Shown: positions 1-8,916, counted from the stretch's first letter. The stretch is DNA of 47,874 nucleotides from Roseibacillus sp. (GCA_028821775.1 JAPKFB010000035.1:1-47874), one strand, 5' to 3'. The notes: generated from the sequence alone by a model not told the origin. Program-made: numbers and translations.

Positions 1-226
1 CAACCGGAAACCCCTCTTCCGGGTGGAACTCAAGAAGGTTTACGGGGGAACTCCGTCATATTCAGAAATCCAAATCCTGCAAATCCTGCTGATTTGCAGT
101 CTGTTGGAGCGAGCTTCTGATCATGCCAGACGGCCAGAAGACTGACTTGCTTCAGAAACCTGACCTCTCGGCGCAGGACACCAGCGGGCGCGTGATCCGC
201 CGAAGCAGGTTTGGTATTCAAGGGCT

Positions 227-970
227 TCAGTAAGTCGCTCTCCCCCCGGAGAGATCAAAGACCGCCCCTGTGCTGAAGGAGCAGTCCGCCGAGCAAAGCC
301 ACCCAACGAGGGCGGCGGCCTCCTCGGTCATGCCGAAGCGACCCATGGGGATTTTTGAGAGCATGTAGTCGATGTGCTCCTGGGTGATCTGCTTGAGAAT
401 GTCGGTCTCGATCACGGCTGGCGTGACGCAGTTCACGATCACTCCGCTCTGCGCGGTTTCCTTGGCAAGAGACTTGGTAAGACCGATCACTCCCGCCTTG
501 GCCGCGCTGTAATGCGAAGCGTTGGGATTGCCTTCCTTGCCGGCAATGGAAGCGATGTTGACGATGCGTCCATAACCGCGTTCGACCATTTGGGAAACAA
601 TCGCGCGGCAGCAGAGAAAGACGCCAAAGAGGTCAACTTGCAGGACCTCTTGCCACTCCTCCGGACTGTAGTCCCAGAGCTTCTTGCTCGAACCCGCGAT
701 GCCGGCATTGTTGACCAGAATATCGATACCCCCGAGTTGCTCCAGGGTGGCTCTGGTGGCGGTTGCCACCGAATCCGCGTCGGTCACATCAACAATAACT
801 GCCGCCGCGCCCTCAAGAGATTGGGCGGCCGCGATTGCAGCATCGGGATCAAGATCCCAAATTGCACATCGCGCACCGGAAGCAGTGAGCCGTTGAGCGA
901 TCGCGAATCCAATTCCACGAGCGCCTCCCGTGATAATAGCGGTCCTGTCCTTGAGATCGATCTGATTCAT
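227..970 (-). CDS. SDR family NAD(P)-dependent oxidoreductase
   Basis: A 247-residue classical short-chain dehydrogenase/reductase, expected to be a soluble NAD(P)-dependent alcohol or ketone oxidoreductase. Visible motifs are the Rossmann glycine motif TGGARGIG (about residues 14-21), NNAG near residue 87, the catalytic Ser in NIASIAG and the YSAAK Tyr/Lys pair. Length is typical of FabG-like enzymes. It is the last gene of the minus-strand operon that starts near 5977, 9 bases after the dipeptidase stop, so its substrate is probably a hydroxy- or keto-acid from the same pathway. The substrate cannot be read from the sequence. FabG-type fatty acid synthesis is less likely in this context. 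The 226 bases beyond its stop hold nothing I recognise. Confidence 0.92.
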   Translation of the reverse strand: MNQIDLKDRTAIITGGARGIGFAIAQRLTASGARCAIWDLDPDAAIAAAQSLEGAAAVIVDVTDADSVATATRATLEQLGGIDILVNNAGIAGSSKKLWDYSPEEWQEVLQVDLFGVFLCCRAIVSQMVERGYGRIVNIASIAGKEGNPNASHYSAAKAGVIGLTKSLAKETAQSGVIVNCVTPAVIETDILKQITQEHIDYMLSKIPMGRFGMTEEAAALVGWLCSADCSFSTGAVFDLSGGRATY

Positions 971-979
971 GGGAGGTGA

Positions 980-2050
980 TTACTCTGGTAAATGGGTTCT
1001 CAGGAAGCGAATGAAGTTTCCGTGGAAGATCTTGTTGATGTCGGCCTCGGAGTATCCTCGATTCTCCAGGAGACCTTCCAGGCGCGCGAGATCCGCGATG
1101 GAGTTCAAATCCTGCGCGGTTTGTTCAGTTCCAAATCCTCCATCGAGATCGGAACCAATCCCCACGTGATCGGCATTCCCGGCCAACTGGCAGATCCGAT
1201 CGGTATGATCGAGCATGTGATCGAGTATGACGCCGGACCCTTCCGGAGTGCTCAACCCCCGGTGCCACCCGGGCACCAGCATCCACGCATCAAGCGCGGC
1301 CCCGATCACCGATCCACGTTCAATGAGGCGCTTGATTTGCTCATCCGTAAACTGCCTCGGGTCATCAACGAGGACGCGGCAGTTTGAGTGACTGGCCCAG
1401 ACTGGACCCTGGTAGAGTTCGAGGGCATCGTGGAAGGTCCAATCACAGAGATGGGTGACATCGAGAATCATGCCGAGACGATCCATCTCACGGACAAATT
1501 CGCGGCCCACCTCAGAGAGCGGGCCGTCGCGGTCGTGACCGAGCGCGTAGCGGCCGACCCCAAAGTGGGAGGGACCGAGGGCGCGCAGTCCCTGGGCGTA
1601 GGCGGCCTCAAGGTGACCGACGGTTCGGATCGAATCAGCGCCTTCCAAGCTGAGCAGGTAACCAAGCGCTCCTTCAGATTCTCCGTCCTTCCATCGTGCA
1701 AGAACTCGCTCGAGAGACTTCCGGTCCGTGATTTGCTCCAACTCTCCCAGCTCTTCCATGGCCCGATACCAGGAAAGCTGACCCTGAGTTTGGGCCCAGG
1801 CGATCTCCGGGGCATTCCAGCCGGACGCCACCGCCCCGGGCTTCATGCAGCCGGCAAGAAGAGTGGCCACGCAAAGGCCGATCCCGCCCCGACGCATCTC
1901 GGGAAAGCAAACCACCCCGTTGCCGCGACCACCAAGATCGCTCTTTCCGACCTCCTCGGCACGAATGGTGTCCAGCTCCTGACGCAGATCGCGGTTGTAG
2001 TCGAGCGCGTTGAGCGAAAGGTCGAGGTGGGCATCGAAGATCAGTTTCAT
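980..2050 (-). CDS. membrane dipeptidase, peptidase family M19
   Basis: A zinc dipeptidase of the renal dipeptidase family, 356 residues. The start chosen is the ATG that overlaps the upstream stop in an ATGA; upstream in-frame sequence is the tail of the neighbouring gene in another frame. The binuclear metal ligands are visible: HxD in FDAHLDL at the N terminus, Glu in LSLEGAD, His in DVTHLC, His in WASHSNCR and Asp in GIGSDLDG. No signal peptide is seen, so it is probably cytosolic. M19 enzymes cleave dipeptides and many accept a D-residue at the C-terminal side, which fits the neighbouring D-amino-acid enzyme. Exact specificity is inference. Confidence 0.92.
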   Translation of the reverse strand: MKLIFDAHLDLSLNALDYNRDLRQELDTIRAEEVGKSDLGGRGNGVVCFPEMRRGGIGLCVATLLAGCMKPGAVASGWNAPEIAWAQTQGQLSWYRAMEELGELEQITDRKSLERVLARWKDGESEGALGYLLSLEGADSIRTVGHLEAAYAQGLRALGPSHFGVGRYALGHDRDGPLSEVGREFVREMDRLGMILDVTHLCDWTFHDALELYQGPVWASHSNCRVLVDDPRQFTDEQIKRLIERGSVIGAALDAWMLVPGWHRGLSTPEGSGVILDHMLDHTDRICQLAGNADHVGIGSDLDGGFGTEQTAQDLNSIADLARLEGLLENRGYSEADINKIFHGNFIRFLRTHLPE

Positions 2051-3159
2051 ACCGTGATTCTGCGGTTGCGGGCGGTCACTTCCCATCGTTCGCCGGTGGC
2101 TTCTCCCCCCCGAACAAGAAAGGCTTCCTGGTGGAGAGCCACGGTGGGACAAATGTGATGCGGGATGCCAAGAACGCAGTGGCCGAGTTCGAAGAGGCTC
2201 GCATCCTCCACCTCCACCACAAGGTGCTCCTCGCTGTGCTGCACTGGCTTGGCACCTTCCAGGCCGAGCAGCCGTACTCGATTTTCCAACGGGCCTTCGG
2301 AAGCGATCGCCTTGTGTCCCAAGTCGAGACAGAGTCGATTGTTCCCTGGCTTGCTAATCACCCGGGTCAGGATGGCGGCTGCTGATTCAAAGGGCAAATC
2401 AGGAAAAGCCGCGCCATACCCGCCATCCCAAAACACGGTCGTGCCCGGGCTGCATTGCCAGCCCTGCTTGGCGGCGTGAAGTCCAAAGGTGGGCGATCCT
2501 CCCCCAACCACCGCCTCGACCCTCAGCCCGCTCTCCTGCAAGGCTTTCACCAGCCGCCGGACCGAGTCCATCGCGGCATCCCAAATCCGTTCCCGTTCCT
2601 CCACCGAAGCAACGCGCACATGACCATCGTAGGCATGCACTCCGGAAAAACAGAGTGAGCCGGATTCATGGACGGCAGCGGCAAGTCGCAGCGACTCCGC
2701 GATGGAGTCGGTCCCGGTCCGTTGCATTCCACAATCGAAGTCAAGGAAGACCCCCAGTTCAATCCCAGCCTCCTCGCACCGACGGTCCATGGAAGTCACG
2801 ACCTCCGCGTTGTCGGCGAGAAACTGAACCGTGGCCTCCGGATACCGGGTCGCGAGCTGCACGAGACGTCCCCGGTTGGGACCCACCAGCGGATAAGCCA
2901 GCAAGACCTCCCGCGCACCAGCGGCCAGACAAAGCTCCAACTCGGCAATGGTCGCAGCCTTGAACATCTCGATCCCGGAGGCGAGATGCATCCGCACCAC
3001 CGCATCCATCTTGTGGGTCTTGACATGCGGGCGCAGGCGAGCGGGATCCCCGGCCAGATCAATCATGCGCTCGATGTTCGCCTGCACGCGATCAGGCCAG
3101 ACCAGCAATGCGGGAGAGGGCACCCGGTCCAGATTCGCAACTTGGCCGAGCTCCTTCAT
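2047..3159 (-). CDS. fold-type III PLP enzyme, D-serine dehydratase / D-threonine aldolase family (DSD1-like)
   Basis: A 370-residue alanine-racemase-fold PLP enzyme. The PLP lysine lies in RPHVKTHK (about residue 47). The C-terminal metal site reads PHHICPT, with His335 and Cys337. From what I recall of this family, an HxC pair binds zinc in eukaryotic-type D-serine dehydratase, while D-threonine aldolases often have HxD, so dehydratase chemistry is favoured. RidA next door supports this, because it removes the 2-aminoacrylate that a serine dehydratase releases. ATGA overlaps join it to RidA upstream and to the dipeptidase downstream, implying translational coupling. D-threonine or 3-hydroxyaspartate activity remains possible. 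Confidence 0.88.
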   Translation of the reverse strand: MKELGQVANLDRVPSPALLVWPDRVQANIERMIDLAGDPARLRPHVKTHKMDAVVRMHLASGIEMFKAATIAELELCLAAGAREVLLAYPLVGPNRGRLVQLATRYPEATVQFLADNAEVVTSMDRRCEEAGIELGVFLDFDCGMQRTGTDSIAESLRLAAAVHESGSLCFSGVHAYDGHVRVASVEERERIWDAAMDSVRRLVKALQESGLRVEAVVGGGSPTFGLHAAKQGWQCSPGTTVFWDGGYGAAFPDLPFESAAAILTRVISKPGNNRLCLDLGHKAIASEGPLENRVRLLGLEGAKPVQHSEEHLVVEVEDASLFELGHCVLGIPHHICPTVALHQEAFLVRGGEATGERWEVTARNRRITV

Positions 3160-3623
3160 TCCGGCGCAATCTCAACGATCATCTCGATCTCCACCGCAAT
3201 TCCTCCCGGCAAAGTATTCGATGGAAGTGCACTCCGGGCGCCCACTCCATTCTCCGTTCCGTAGAGTTCCGCAAACAAATCACTGCAGCCATTGATGACC
3301 TTCGGTTGATCTTCGAAGTTGTCCGCCGAATTCACGAAGCCCAGGGTCTTCACCACGCGCTGCACGCGATCAAGACTACCCAGCGAGGCCTTGAGGGTGG
3401 AGAGCAGCGAGAGACCGGTTTCTCTGGCCGCCTGGTAGCCCGCGGTCAGGTCCATGTTTTCGCCCACCCGCCCGACGGTGAGGGTCTTGTCTTCCTTCAA
3501 CGGTCCATGGCCGGAGAGGTAGGCGAGGGTGCCCACAATCACGATCGGCTTGTAGACGCCCATCGGTTTGGGAGCCGGCGGCAAGGTGAGGTTGAGTTCT
3601 TGAAATTTGGATTCTGCGCTCAT
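3156..3623 (-). CDS. RidA family enamine/imine deaminase
   Basis: A 155-residue YjgF/YER057c/UK114 protein. It has the conserved GARSALPSNTLPGG segment, whose Arg binds the carboxylate, followed by the EIE motif near the C terminus. RidA proteins hydrolyse reactive enamines such as 2-aminoacrylate to keto acids and protect PLP enzymes. It sits directly before, and overlaps by four bases, the D-serine-dehydratase-like gene, which would generate exactly that intermediate. It is a little longer than the usual 125-130 residues because of an N-terminal extension. The 87-base gap to the symporter upstream has no recognisable gene. Confidence 0.92.
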   Translation of the reverse strand: MSAESKFQELNLTLPPAPKPMGVYKPIVIVGTLAYLSGHGPLKEDKTLTVGRVGENMDLTAGYQAARETGLSLLSTLKASLGSLDRVQRVVKTLGFVNSADNFEDQPKVINGCSDLFAELYGTENGVGARSALPSNTLPGGIAVEIEMIVEIAPE

Positions 3624-3710
3624 CGGTGATTTGGAAGGTAGCGAGGGAGATCCTCAGGGCAAGGAACGGAAAGAGCTCTTCCTCCCGATCTCTGTCTTGC
3701 GTGAGATTGC

Positions 3711-5609
3711 TCAGGTTCCGAAGTAACGCTCCACGAGCTCCCGGTCTGGTTTCTGGCCGGAGATGCTGAGCCGCACGGCTACCAACAGATTCGCGAGCGA
3801 TGCCCAGATGAAGGGGTGGATCTCCAACGGATTGTAGGAGCTGAATCTTCCGAACTCGGACCACCCTTTCAGATAGCACCCCAACATGACGAGCGCTCCC
3901 ACCATCATCCCCGCAACCGCAGCTCGCGAGGTCATTCGCTTCCAATAGAGAGCGAGGATAACGGGGACCAGGAAGGAGGCGCCCAGGCCCCCGGAGGCAA
4001 AGATGATCAGGGTCTGGAGAAACTCGGGCGGATTGAGGGCACACAACACGGCCAGGGCACCGACCGAGATTGTTGTCCAGTGGCTCAAGCGCGCGATGGT
4101 CTTCTCGGAGACCTCGCGCTTGGTGTTTTGCTGGTAAATATCGCGCACTACCCCTGAGGAGACGAGGAGAAGAAAACTATCAACGCTCGACATAATCGCG
4201 GCAAAGGGCGCCGCCACCAGAATTCCCGCCAGCCAGGGAATGTTCGCATTGCTGGTCACCACCGTCGCCATGGCGGGCATGATTCGATCCGCCTCGCCTT
4301 CCATCCCCGGCAGGAGAATGCGCGCGCTGGTAAAGATGAAAATCAGGGGGAGATAGATGAGGGTGAAGAAGACCGCGACGAACAGGATCGAACGCCGCAA
4401 GACAATCGTGTCCCGGAAGGCCATTTGGCGCACCATGTAGCTTGGTTGCCCCGCGCCCGAGAAGGTCCAGAACCCGAAAAAGCTGAGCGCCAAGATGACC
4501 GGAAGAAAGCCTTCCGGCTTGGTGGCATGAGGTCCCGGCGCCGAAAGATAAACTCCCTTCTCCCCCGCCCCACCAGCGTAGGGGATGCGCTCCGTGACAT
4601 GAGCAACGATTTCCGGCTCCACCTTGTCGGAAAGCTGCGCTTGCTGCTCCGCTCCCGTGATGATTAGAACATCAAAGGGCCCCTGTGGTCCCTCTTTCGC
4701 CTCCATGATCGCAATCGCGCTTAGCCGCATGACCTCACCATCGGCCGAGGCCAGAAAGGTCCCCTTGGCCAGAGTTTGAACCCGACTCTCCCCGATCAAT
4801 TCCAGCTCCGCTTTGCCAAATTCGGGTGGGGTCTGCAGGGCAAGTTGCCGAGTCGCTCCTTCCAGCCCCCCGACCTGGGACAAGGTCAGCCCGAGCAGGA
4901 TGAGCACCCCGACCACCATCACCAGGCCCTGGAGAACATCGGTCCAAACGACCGCTCGAAACCCGCCATAGGCCGTGTAAGCGACCACCGCGACTGCGAA
5001 GCAACACAGGCAGACGAGATAGTCGGCATCGGCACTGCCGATCCAGAACCACTCTCCGGTCGTTCGTTCCACCGCCGCCACTGCCTTCTGATAGATGGGA
5101 ACGTCGCCAAAGAGGGTGGCCATGATTTCCGCGCCGGCCTTGAACTGGGCCAGGAGAAAGAAAAACATGAAGAACAAGACCAGGAGGGTGGCAACGTTTC
5201 CAACCTGGTTGCTCGCAAAACGCTTCCGCAACAACTCGGGGATCGTGATTGCTCCCGCGATGCGTCCCACCTGGTTGATGCGCTTGGCAAACAATCCCAG
5301 GGCCACGAGCGGGACCACCATGTAGCCGCCGATCCACCAAGCCAGGGACCAGCCATGGGTGTAGATCAGGGCCGGAAATCCCATGAAACTTCCACCACTT
5401 GCCAGGGTCGCTGCATAGGTCAGGGCAAAGGCCCACATTCCGAAGTTACGCCCGCCCAGGTAGTACTCGCCAACAAATGGTTTCCCCTTCCCGGCCCGCC
5501 CCGCAAGGAAAGCGATCACGAAGACCACCCCCACATAGCCCAGGAAACAAATCAGCGCGGAGTTTGATCCGGTCCCGGGGGTACTCGCGAACAGGGGAAG
5601 AATACTCAC
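3711..5609 (-). CDS. sodium:solute symporter (SSS/SLC5 family)
   Basis: A 632-residue polytopic membrane protein with about 13 hydrophobic segments, of the PanF/PutP type. Early segments carry YYLGGRNFG and AATLASGGSFMGFPA, typical of the SSS core. The GTG start overlaps the upstream stop as GTGA. The family is normally 480-550 residues. The extra length here is a hydrophilic block at about residues 250-365, between two transmembrane segments, that I do not recognise. The operon suggests a D-amino acid, dipeptide or related carboxylate as substrate, co-transported with sodium. Pantothenate-like transport is possible because the preceding small gene resembles yhdT, which neighbours panF in enterobacteria. 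Confidence 0.92.
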   Translation of the reverse strand: MSILPLFASTPGTGSNSALICFLGYVGVVFVIAFLAGRAGKGKPFVGEYYLGGRNFGMWAFALTYAATLASGGSFMGFPALIYTHGWSLAWWIGGYMVVPLVALGLFAKRINQVGRIAGAITIPELLRKRFASNQVGNVATLLVLFFMFFFLLAQFKAGAEIMATLFGDVPIYQKAVAAVERTTGEWFWIGSADADYLVCLCCFAVAVVAYTAYGGFRAVVWTDVLQGLVMVVGVLILLGLTLSQVGGLEGATRQLALQTPPEFGKAELELIGESRVQTLAKGTFLASADGEVMRLSAIAIMEAKEGPQGPFDVLIITGAEQQAQLSDKVEPEIVAHVTERIPYAGGAGEKGVYLSAPGPHATKPEGFLPVILALSFFGFWTFSGAGQPSYMVRQMAFRDTIVLRRSILFVAVFFTLIYLPLIFIFTSARILLPGMEGEADRIMPAMATVVTSNANIPWLAGILVAAPFAAIMSSVDSFLLLVSSGVVRDIYQQNTKREVSEKTIARLSHWTTISVGALAVLCALNPPEFLQTLIIFASGGLGASFLVPVILALYWKRMTSRAAVAGMMVGALVMLGCYLKGWSEFGRFSSYNPLEIHPFIWASLANLLVAVRLSISGQKPDRELVERYFGT

Positions 5610-5977
5610 CGTCCTTCCCCGTGTTCCTCCCCGTTGGCCTCGCGCTCACGATCCGGATCCAGGTCCGTGTCCTTCATGTAGAACATGGAAAACCAATAGG
5701 TGAATCCGCAGGCGGCCAGCCAGGGAACGACCACTCCAAAGAAGACCCACCGCGGCATCCCGAAGGCGGTCACGACCTCTTCGCCCTGCTTCAATTGCGA
5801 ACCAAATCCACAGACGAATCCGGTCCAGATCAAGAAGGCAAGCCAGGCAAGAACGATCACGGCCGTCTCGCGCCGCGCCTGTCGAAACGACTCGCCGAGT
5901 TGCCGATTTCTCTCTTCGTTGCTCTTCACCAATTCTGCCAAGGAGTAAAGAGGATCCCCTGCCACAGCAAGAATCAT
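5606..5977 (-). CDS. YhdT-like (DUF997) small membrane protein
   Basis: A protein of about 123 residues with two transmembrane segments (around AVIVLAWLAFLIWTGF and WVFFGVVVPWLAACGF) and a GMPRW motif between them. This matches the layout of YhdT/DUF997: an N-terminal soluble helix, helix 1, G-x-PRW, helix 2, and an acidic tail starting KDTDLD. In enterobacteria yhdT sits directly before panF. Here it overlaps the SSS symporter start by four bases, so it is probably an accessory subunit. The ATG at 5977 was chosen over a longer in-frame reading because the extension is basic and non-conserved in appearance. It is the first gene of the operon; the promoter must lie in or beyond the divergent sigma-factor remnant. 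Confidence 0.75.
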   Translation of the reverse strand: MILAVAGDPLYSLAELVKSNEERNRQLGESFRQARRETAVIVLAWLAFLIWTGFVCGFGSQLKQGEEVVTAFGMPRWVFFGVVVPWLAACGFTYWFSMFYMKDTDLDPDREREANGEEHGEGR

Positions 5978-5979
5978 CC

Positions 5980-6456
5980 TTGAACGCGACCGGCCCAATC
6001 TGCGGAGATGAAGCTGTGCCCGATTCCACGCCACCAAGGCCCAGCCCCTTCGAACAAACCCAGTGGAGCCGGGTTCTCCCAGCGGGTGCGGCGAATGCCC
6101 CGGGAGCGGACGCCGCGCTGGCCGAGTTATGCCTGACTTACTGGTATCCCCTCCATGCCTTCGTCCGCCGACGCGGATCCGCTCATCACGATGCCGAAGA
6201 CCTCACCCAAGCCTTCTTTGGAAAGCTGCTTGAGAAAAATTATCTCGGGGATGCATCCCGCGAACGCGGTCGTTTCCTCACCTTCCTCCTCGCCTCCCTG
6301 CAACATTTTCTCGCCAACGAATGGGACCAACGCCGGGCGAAGAAGCGCGGCGGCGGGAGCACGGGGAGCACCGGACAAGAGGTCTACTCCGGCTTGCCTT
6401 TGGGGTCCGGCTTCTCGCCATTGATCATACGCACCGCCTGTCGCACGAGGCGCTGA
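5980..6456 (+). pseudogene. 3'-truncated ECF-type RNA polymerase sigma factor
   Basis: The reading starts at a TTG two bases from the divergent yhdT-like start. Up to about residue 127 it matches the PVC-specific ECF-like sigma family: TQWSRVLPAG, then ALAELCLTYWYPLHAFVRRRG, DAEDLTQAFF, a RGRFLTFLLASLQHFL segment, and KKRGGG. These form sigma region 2 and the start of the linker. After KKRGGG the sequence becomes unrelated and stops; region 4 (promoter -35 binding) is absent. The reading then runs over the 3' end of the convergent esterase, so the gene was cut when that block arrived. It is probably non-functional. The true start is uncertain. Confidence 0.8.
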
Positions 6457-7106
6457 CCAAAGAGATCGTAGCCTGCCTTGGTGTAGTGCAGGCCGTTGTG
6501 ATTCTTCCCGTTCTTTTCCTTGTCGTTGGTGTCGTCGGTGTCGACCCATGACCCGCGGGGATCGTCCTTTGCCACTTTGACCTGTGCGGCGCGCACCGCT
6601 TCCCAGTGATCGCTGGTGGAGAAGTCACTGAGGCGACCGATGACAAAGGCCATCTCGGGAGTGTCGAGATCCTTGCGGAGATTCGCGATGAGGGTTTTCA
6701 TGCTCTCCTCGTAGGCGGCAGAGAGACTCTCCTTGGCATCACGCTCTCCTTGCATCCAGAGAAAGGTGATCGTCTTCGGCTTCCCCTTCGCGATCGCCTC
6801 CCGGGCGGCCTTGAGGGTTTGATCGTAGAAGGCCCCTGGATCCTTCTTGGCTGGGAGCTTGTTCTTCTTCGCGATCTCATCAAAATTCTTCACCCACTTG
6901 CGAATCGGCTGTCCTCCCTTGGCAAACTTCACGTGCTGGATATCGGCCTCCGGCAAGAGTTTCTTAAGCTCCGGAAGAAAGGCGTTTTCGGGTTTCAGGC
7001 CGGCCATGTTCGATTGTCCAGAAAGAATAAAGAGATGGCGATCCCCTGCCTGGGCAGCGAGCGAGAGAGTCAAAGAAGCGGCGGCGAGCAGGGCTGGTAG
7101 TCTCAT
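6384..7106 (-). CDS. secreted sialate O-acetylesterase-domain (SASA) carbohydrate esterase
   Basis: A 240-residue SGNH-fold esterase with a signal peptide (hydrophobic to about residue 20, AQA before the mature end). Block I reads FILSGQSNMAG with nucleophile Ser32; the C-terminal block reads GLHYTKAGYDLFG with the catalytic His. The SASA family removes O-acetyl groups from sialic acids and plant or algal polysaccharides; xylan or other glycan is more likely here than sialic acid. Its 3' end overlaps the truncated sigma-factor reading on the opposite strand. It is divergent from the DUF1080-hydrolase gene at 7201, with a 94-base shared upstream region. Confidence 0.88.
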   Translation of the reverse strand: MRLPALLAAASLTLSLAAQAGDRHLFILSGQSNMAGLKPENAFLPELKKLLPEADIQHVKFAKGGQPIRKWVKNFDEIAKKNKLPAKKDPGAFYDQTLKAAREAIAKGKPKTITFLWMQGERDAKESLSAAYEESMKTLIANLRKDLDTPEMAFVIGRLSDFSTSDHWEAVRAAQVKVAKDDPRGSWVDTDDTNDKEKNGKNHNGLHYTKAGYDLFGQRLVRQAVRMINGEKPDPKGKPE

Positions 7107-7200
7107 AACCTTCTCCTAGATCCCCAGTGGCACCTTGTCAGGGCCAATTTCCACCTTCGTGATGGAAGAAGCGAGCCGCTCTCTCTTTACTATCCCCACC

Positions 7201-8916
7201 ATGTTCGCACGCTCTGCCCTCATGCTGCTTTTCGCAGCGTCGTTTTCCGCGCTCCCCGCCGCCGTCGTCCCCAAGTCAAAAGTGGACCTCCTCGCTGATC
7301 CGACTTTCAAAGACTGGGTCTTCCATCTCAGTGAAAACAACTCGGTCAGCACCAGGCGCGAGGATGTCGCGGTGATCAAGGACGGCGTCCTCCAAGTCAC
7401 GGGCAAGGGATTCGGCTACTTTCGGACCAAGGAGAGCTACCAGGACTACCACCTCGTCCTCGATTACAAGTGGGGCGAGAACACCTGGTCGAAGCGCAAG
7501 GATCGCGCCCGCGATTGTGGATTACTCCTTCACAGCCACGGACCGGATGGCTCATTTGGCGGATCTTGGATTCCCTGCATCCAGGCTCAAATGCTCGAGG
7601 GCTCGATGGGCGACATCAATGTCCTGCAAGGCAAGACCAAGGACGGTAAGCTCATCCCGACCCAGCTGACCTGCGAAGTGGTGAAGGATGAGAAGGGTGG
7701 ACTGCGGTGGCAGAAGGGTGGCGAAACGATCACGGTGCCCATCAAGGGCAAGTCTGTTCAGAGCATTCGTTGGAAGGACCGCGATCCCAAGTGGAAGGAT
7801 GTGAAGGGATTCCGGGGAGAGAAGGACGTCGATCATCCGGTCGGCGAATGGAATCGCATGGAGGTGATTTGCAATGGCGCATCATACAAGATCCTGCTCA
7901 ACGGGGTCCTCGTGAACGAAGGCCGGAATGCGACCCCGGCCTCCGGATTCATCGGGATCCAGAACGAATGGGCGGAGTGCTTCATTCGAAAGCTCGAACT
8001 CTGGCCGCTTGGAGCAGTCGCCAAGCCGGGCAAACCCGGCGCATCTGTCCTCCCACCAGAAGAATGGTCGCCCGCCGACAAGCGACTGGCATCCTTCCAA
8101 AAAACTCCCGGCGCCGTAATCCCCCTCTGGCCGGGCGATGGAACGTGTGCCGATGATCCCGCGAAGAACCTCGTGGAGTCCATGCCTGACAGGGGCGACA
8201 ACATCCTGCGAATCCAGAACGTCACGAAACCGACTCTCCATCTCTGGAAGCCAACGAAACAAAACGGGCGCGCCGTGATCATTTTTCCTGGTGGCGGCTA
8301 TGGGATTCTCGCCGCCCAGCATGAAGGATCCGAGATTGCCGAGTGGCTGAACAAGCAAGGCATCACCGCTTTTCTTGCCAAGTACCGTGTACCCCGTCGC
8401 AAGGGTCTGCCCAAGCACACTGTCGCGCTTCAGGACGCGCAGCGAGCCATCCGCCTTGTTCGCTCGCGCGCAAAGGAGTTTGGGATCAGCCCCGACAAGA
8501 TTGGCGTTCTTGGTTTCTCGGCCGGCGGCCACCTCTCTGCCCTCACCGTGCATCAGGCGGACAGACCCAGCTACGAGGCGAGCGACGAGATCGACCAGAT
8601 AAGCGCGCGTCCTGACTTTGCGATTCCGATCTATCCCGCCTATCTTACCGTTGAGCGCAATGGTTCGGAAATCGACCCCCTGGTGGACAACCTTCCCTCC
8701 CGCAACGATTACCCTCCCATCTTCACCTCGATTGCATCGGATGATCCCTTCACTCCCGGCACGCTTCGCTATCTCATCAGTTTGCAGGCGGCCAAGGTCC
8801 CCTACGAGTTGCACATTTATCCTCGCGGCGGCCACGGAAAGGGCATGCGCGAAGTGGGCTACCCGTTTTCTCAGTGGATTCTCCCCTGCGAACGCTGGCT
8901 CAAGGACTTGAACTAG
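7201..8916 (+). CDS. secreted fusion: DUF1080 (3-keto-disaccharide hydrolase) + alpha/beta hydrolase esterase
   Basis: About 571 residues with a signal peptide (MFAR start; hydrophobic core LMLLFAASFSALPA). Residues 25-275 form a DUF1080/LamG-like beta-sandwich (motifs FGYFRTKESYQDYHL, GDINVLQ, EWNRMEVICNG). From about residue 300 there is an alpha/beta hydrolase with IIFPGGGYG (oxyanion region), nucleophile elbow GFSAGG (Ser440), Asp in ASDDPF and His in RGGHGKG, as in acetyl-xylan and pectin acetyl esterases. DUF1080 proteins bind or hydrolyse 3-keto-glycosides; the second half should cleave acyl esters. The ATG at 7201 is preferred to an upstream in-frame ATG because it begins a signal peptide. 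Confidence 0.9.
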   Translation: MFARSALMLLFAASFSALPAAVVPKSKVDLLADPTFKDWVFHLSENNSVSTRREDVAVIKDGVLQVTGKGFGYFRTKESYQDYHLVLDYKWGENTWSKRKDRARDCGLLLHSHGPDGSFGGSWIPCIQAQMLEGSMGDINVLQGKTKDGKLIPTQLTCEVVKDEKGGLRWQKGGETITVPIKGKSVQSIRWKDRDPKWKDVKGFRGEKDVDHPVGEWNRMEVICNGASYKILLNGVLVNEGRNATPASGFIGIQNEWAECFIRKLELWPLGAVAKPGKPGASVLPPEEWSPADKRLASFQKTPGAVIPLWPGDGTCADDPAKNLVESMPDRGDNILRIQNVTKPTLHLWKPTKQNGRAVIIFPGGGYGILAAQHEGSEIAEWLNKQGITAFLAKYRVPRRKGLPKHTVALQDAQRAIRLVRSRAKEFGISPDKIGVLGFSAGGHLSALTVHQADRPSYEASDEIDQISARPDFAIPIYPAYLTVERNGSEIDPLVDNLPSRNDYPPIFTSIASDDPFTPGTLRYLISLQAAKVPYELHIYPRGGHGKGMREVGYPFSQWILPCERWLKDLN

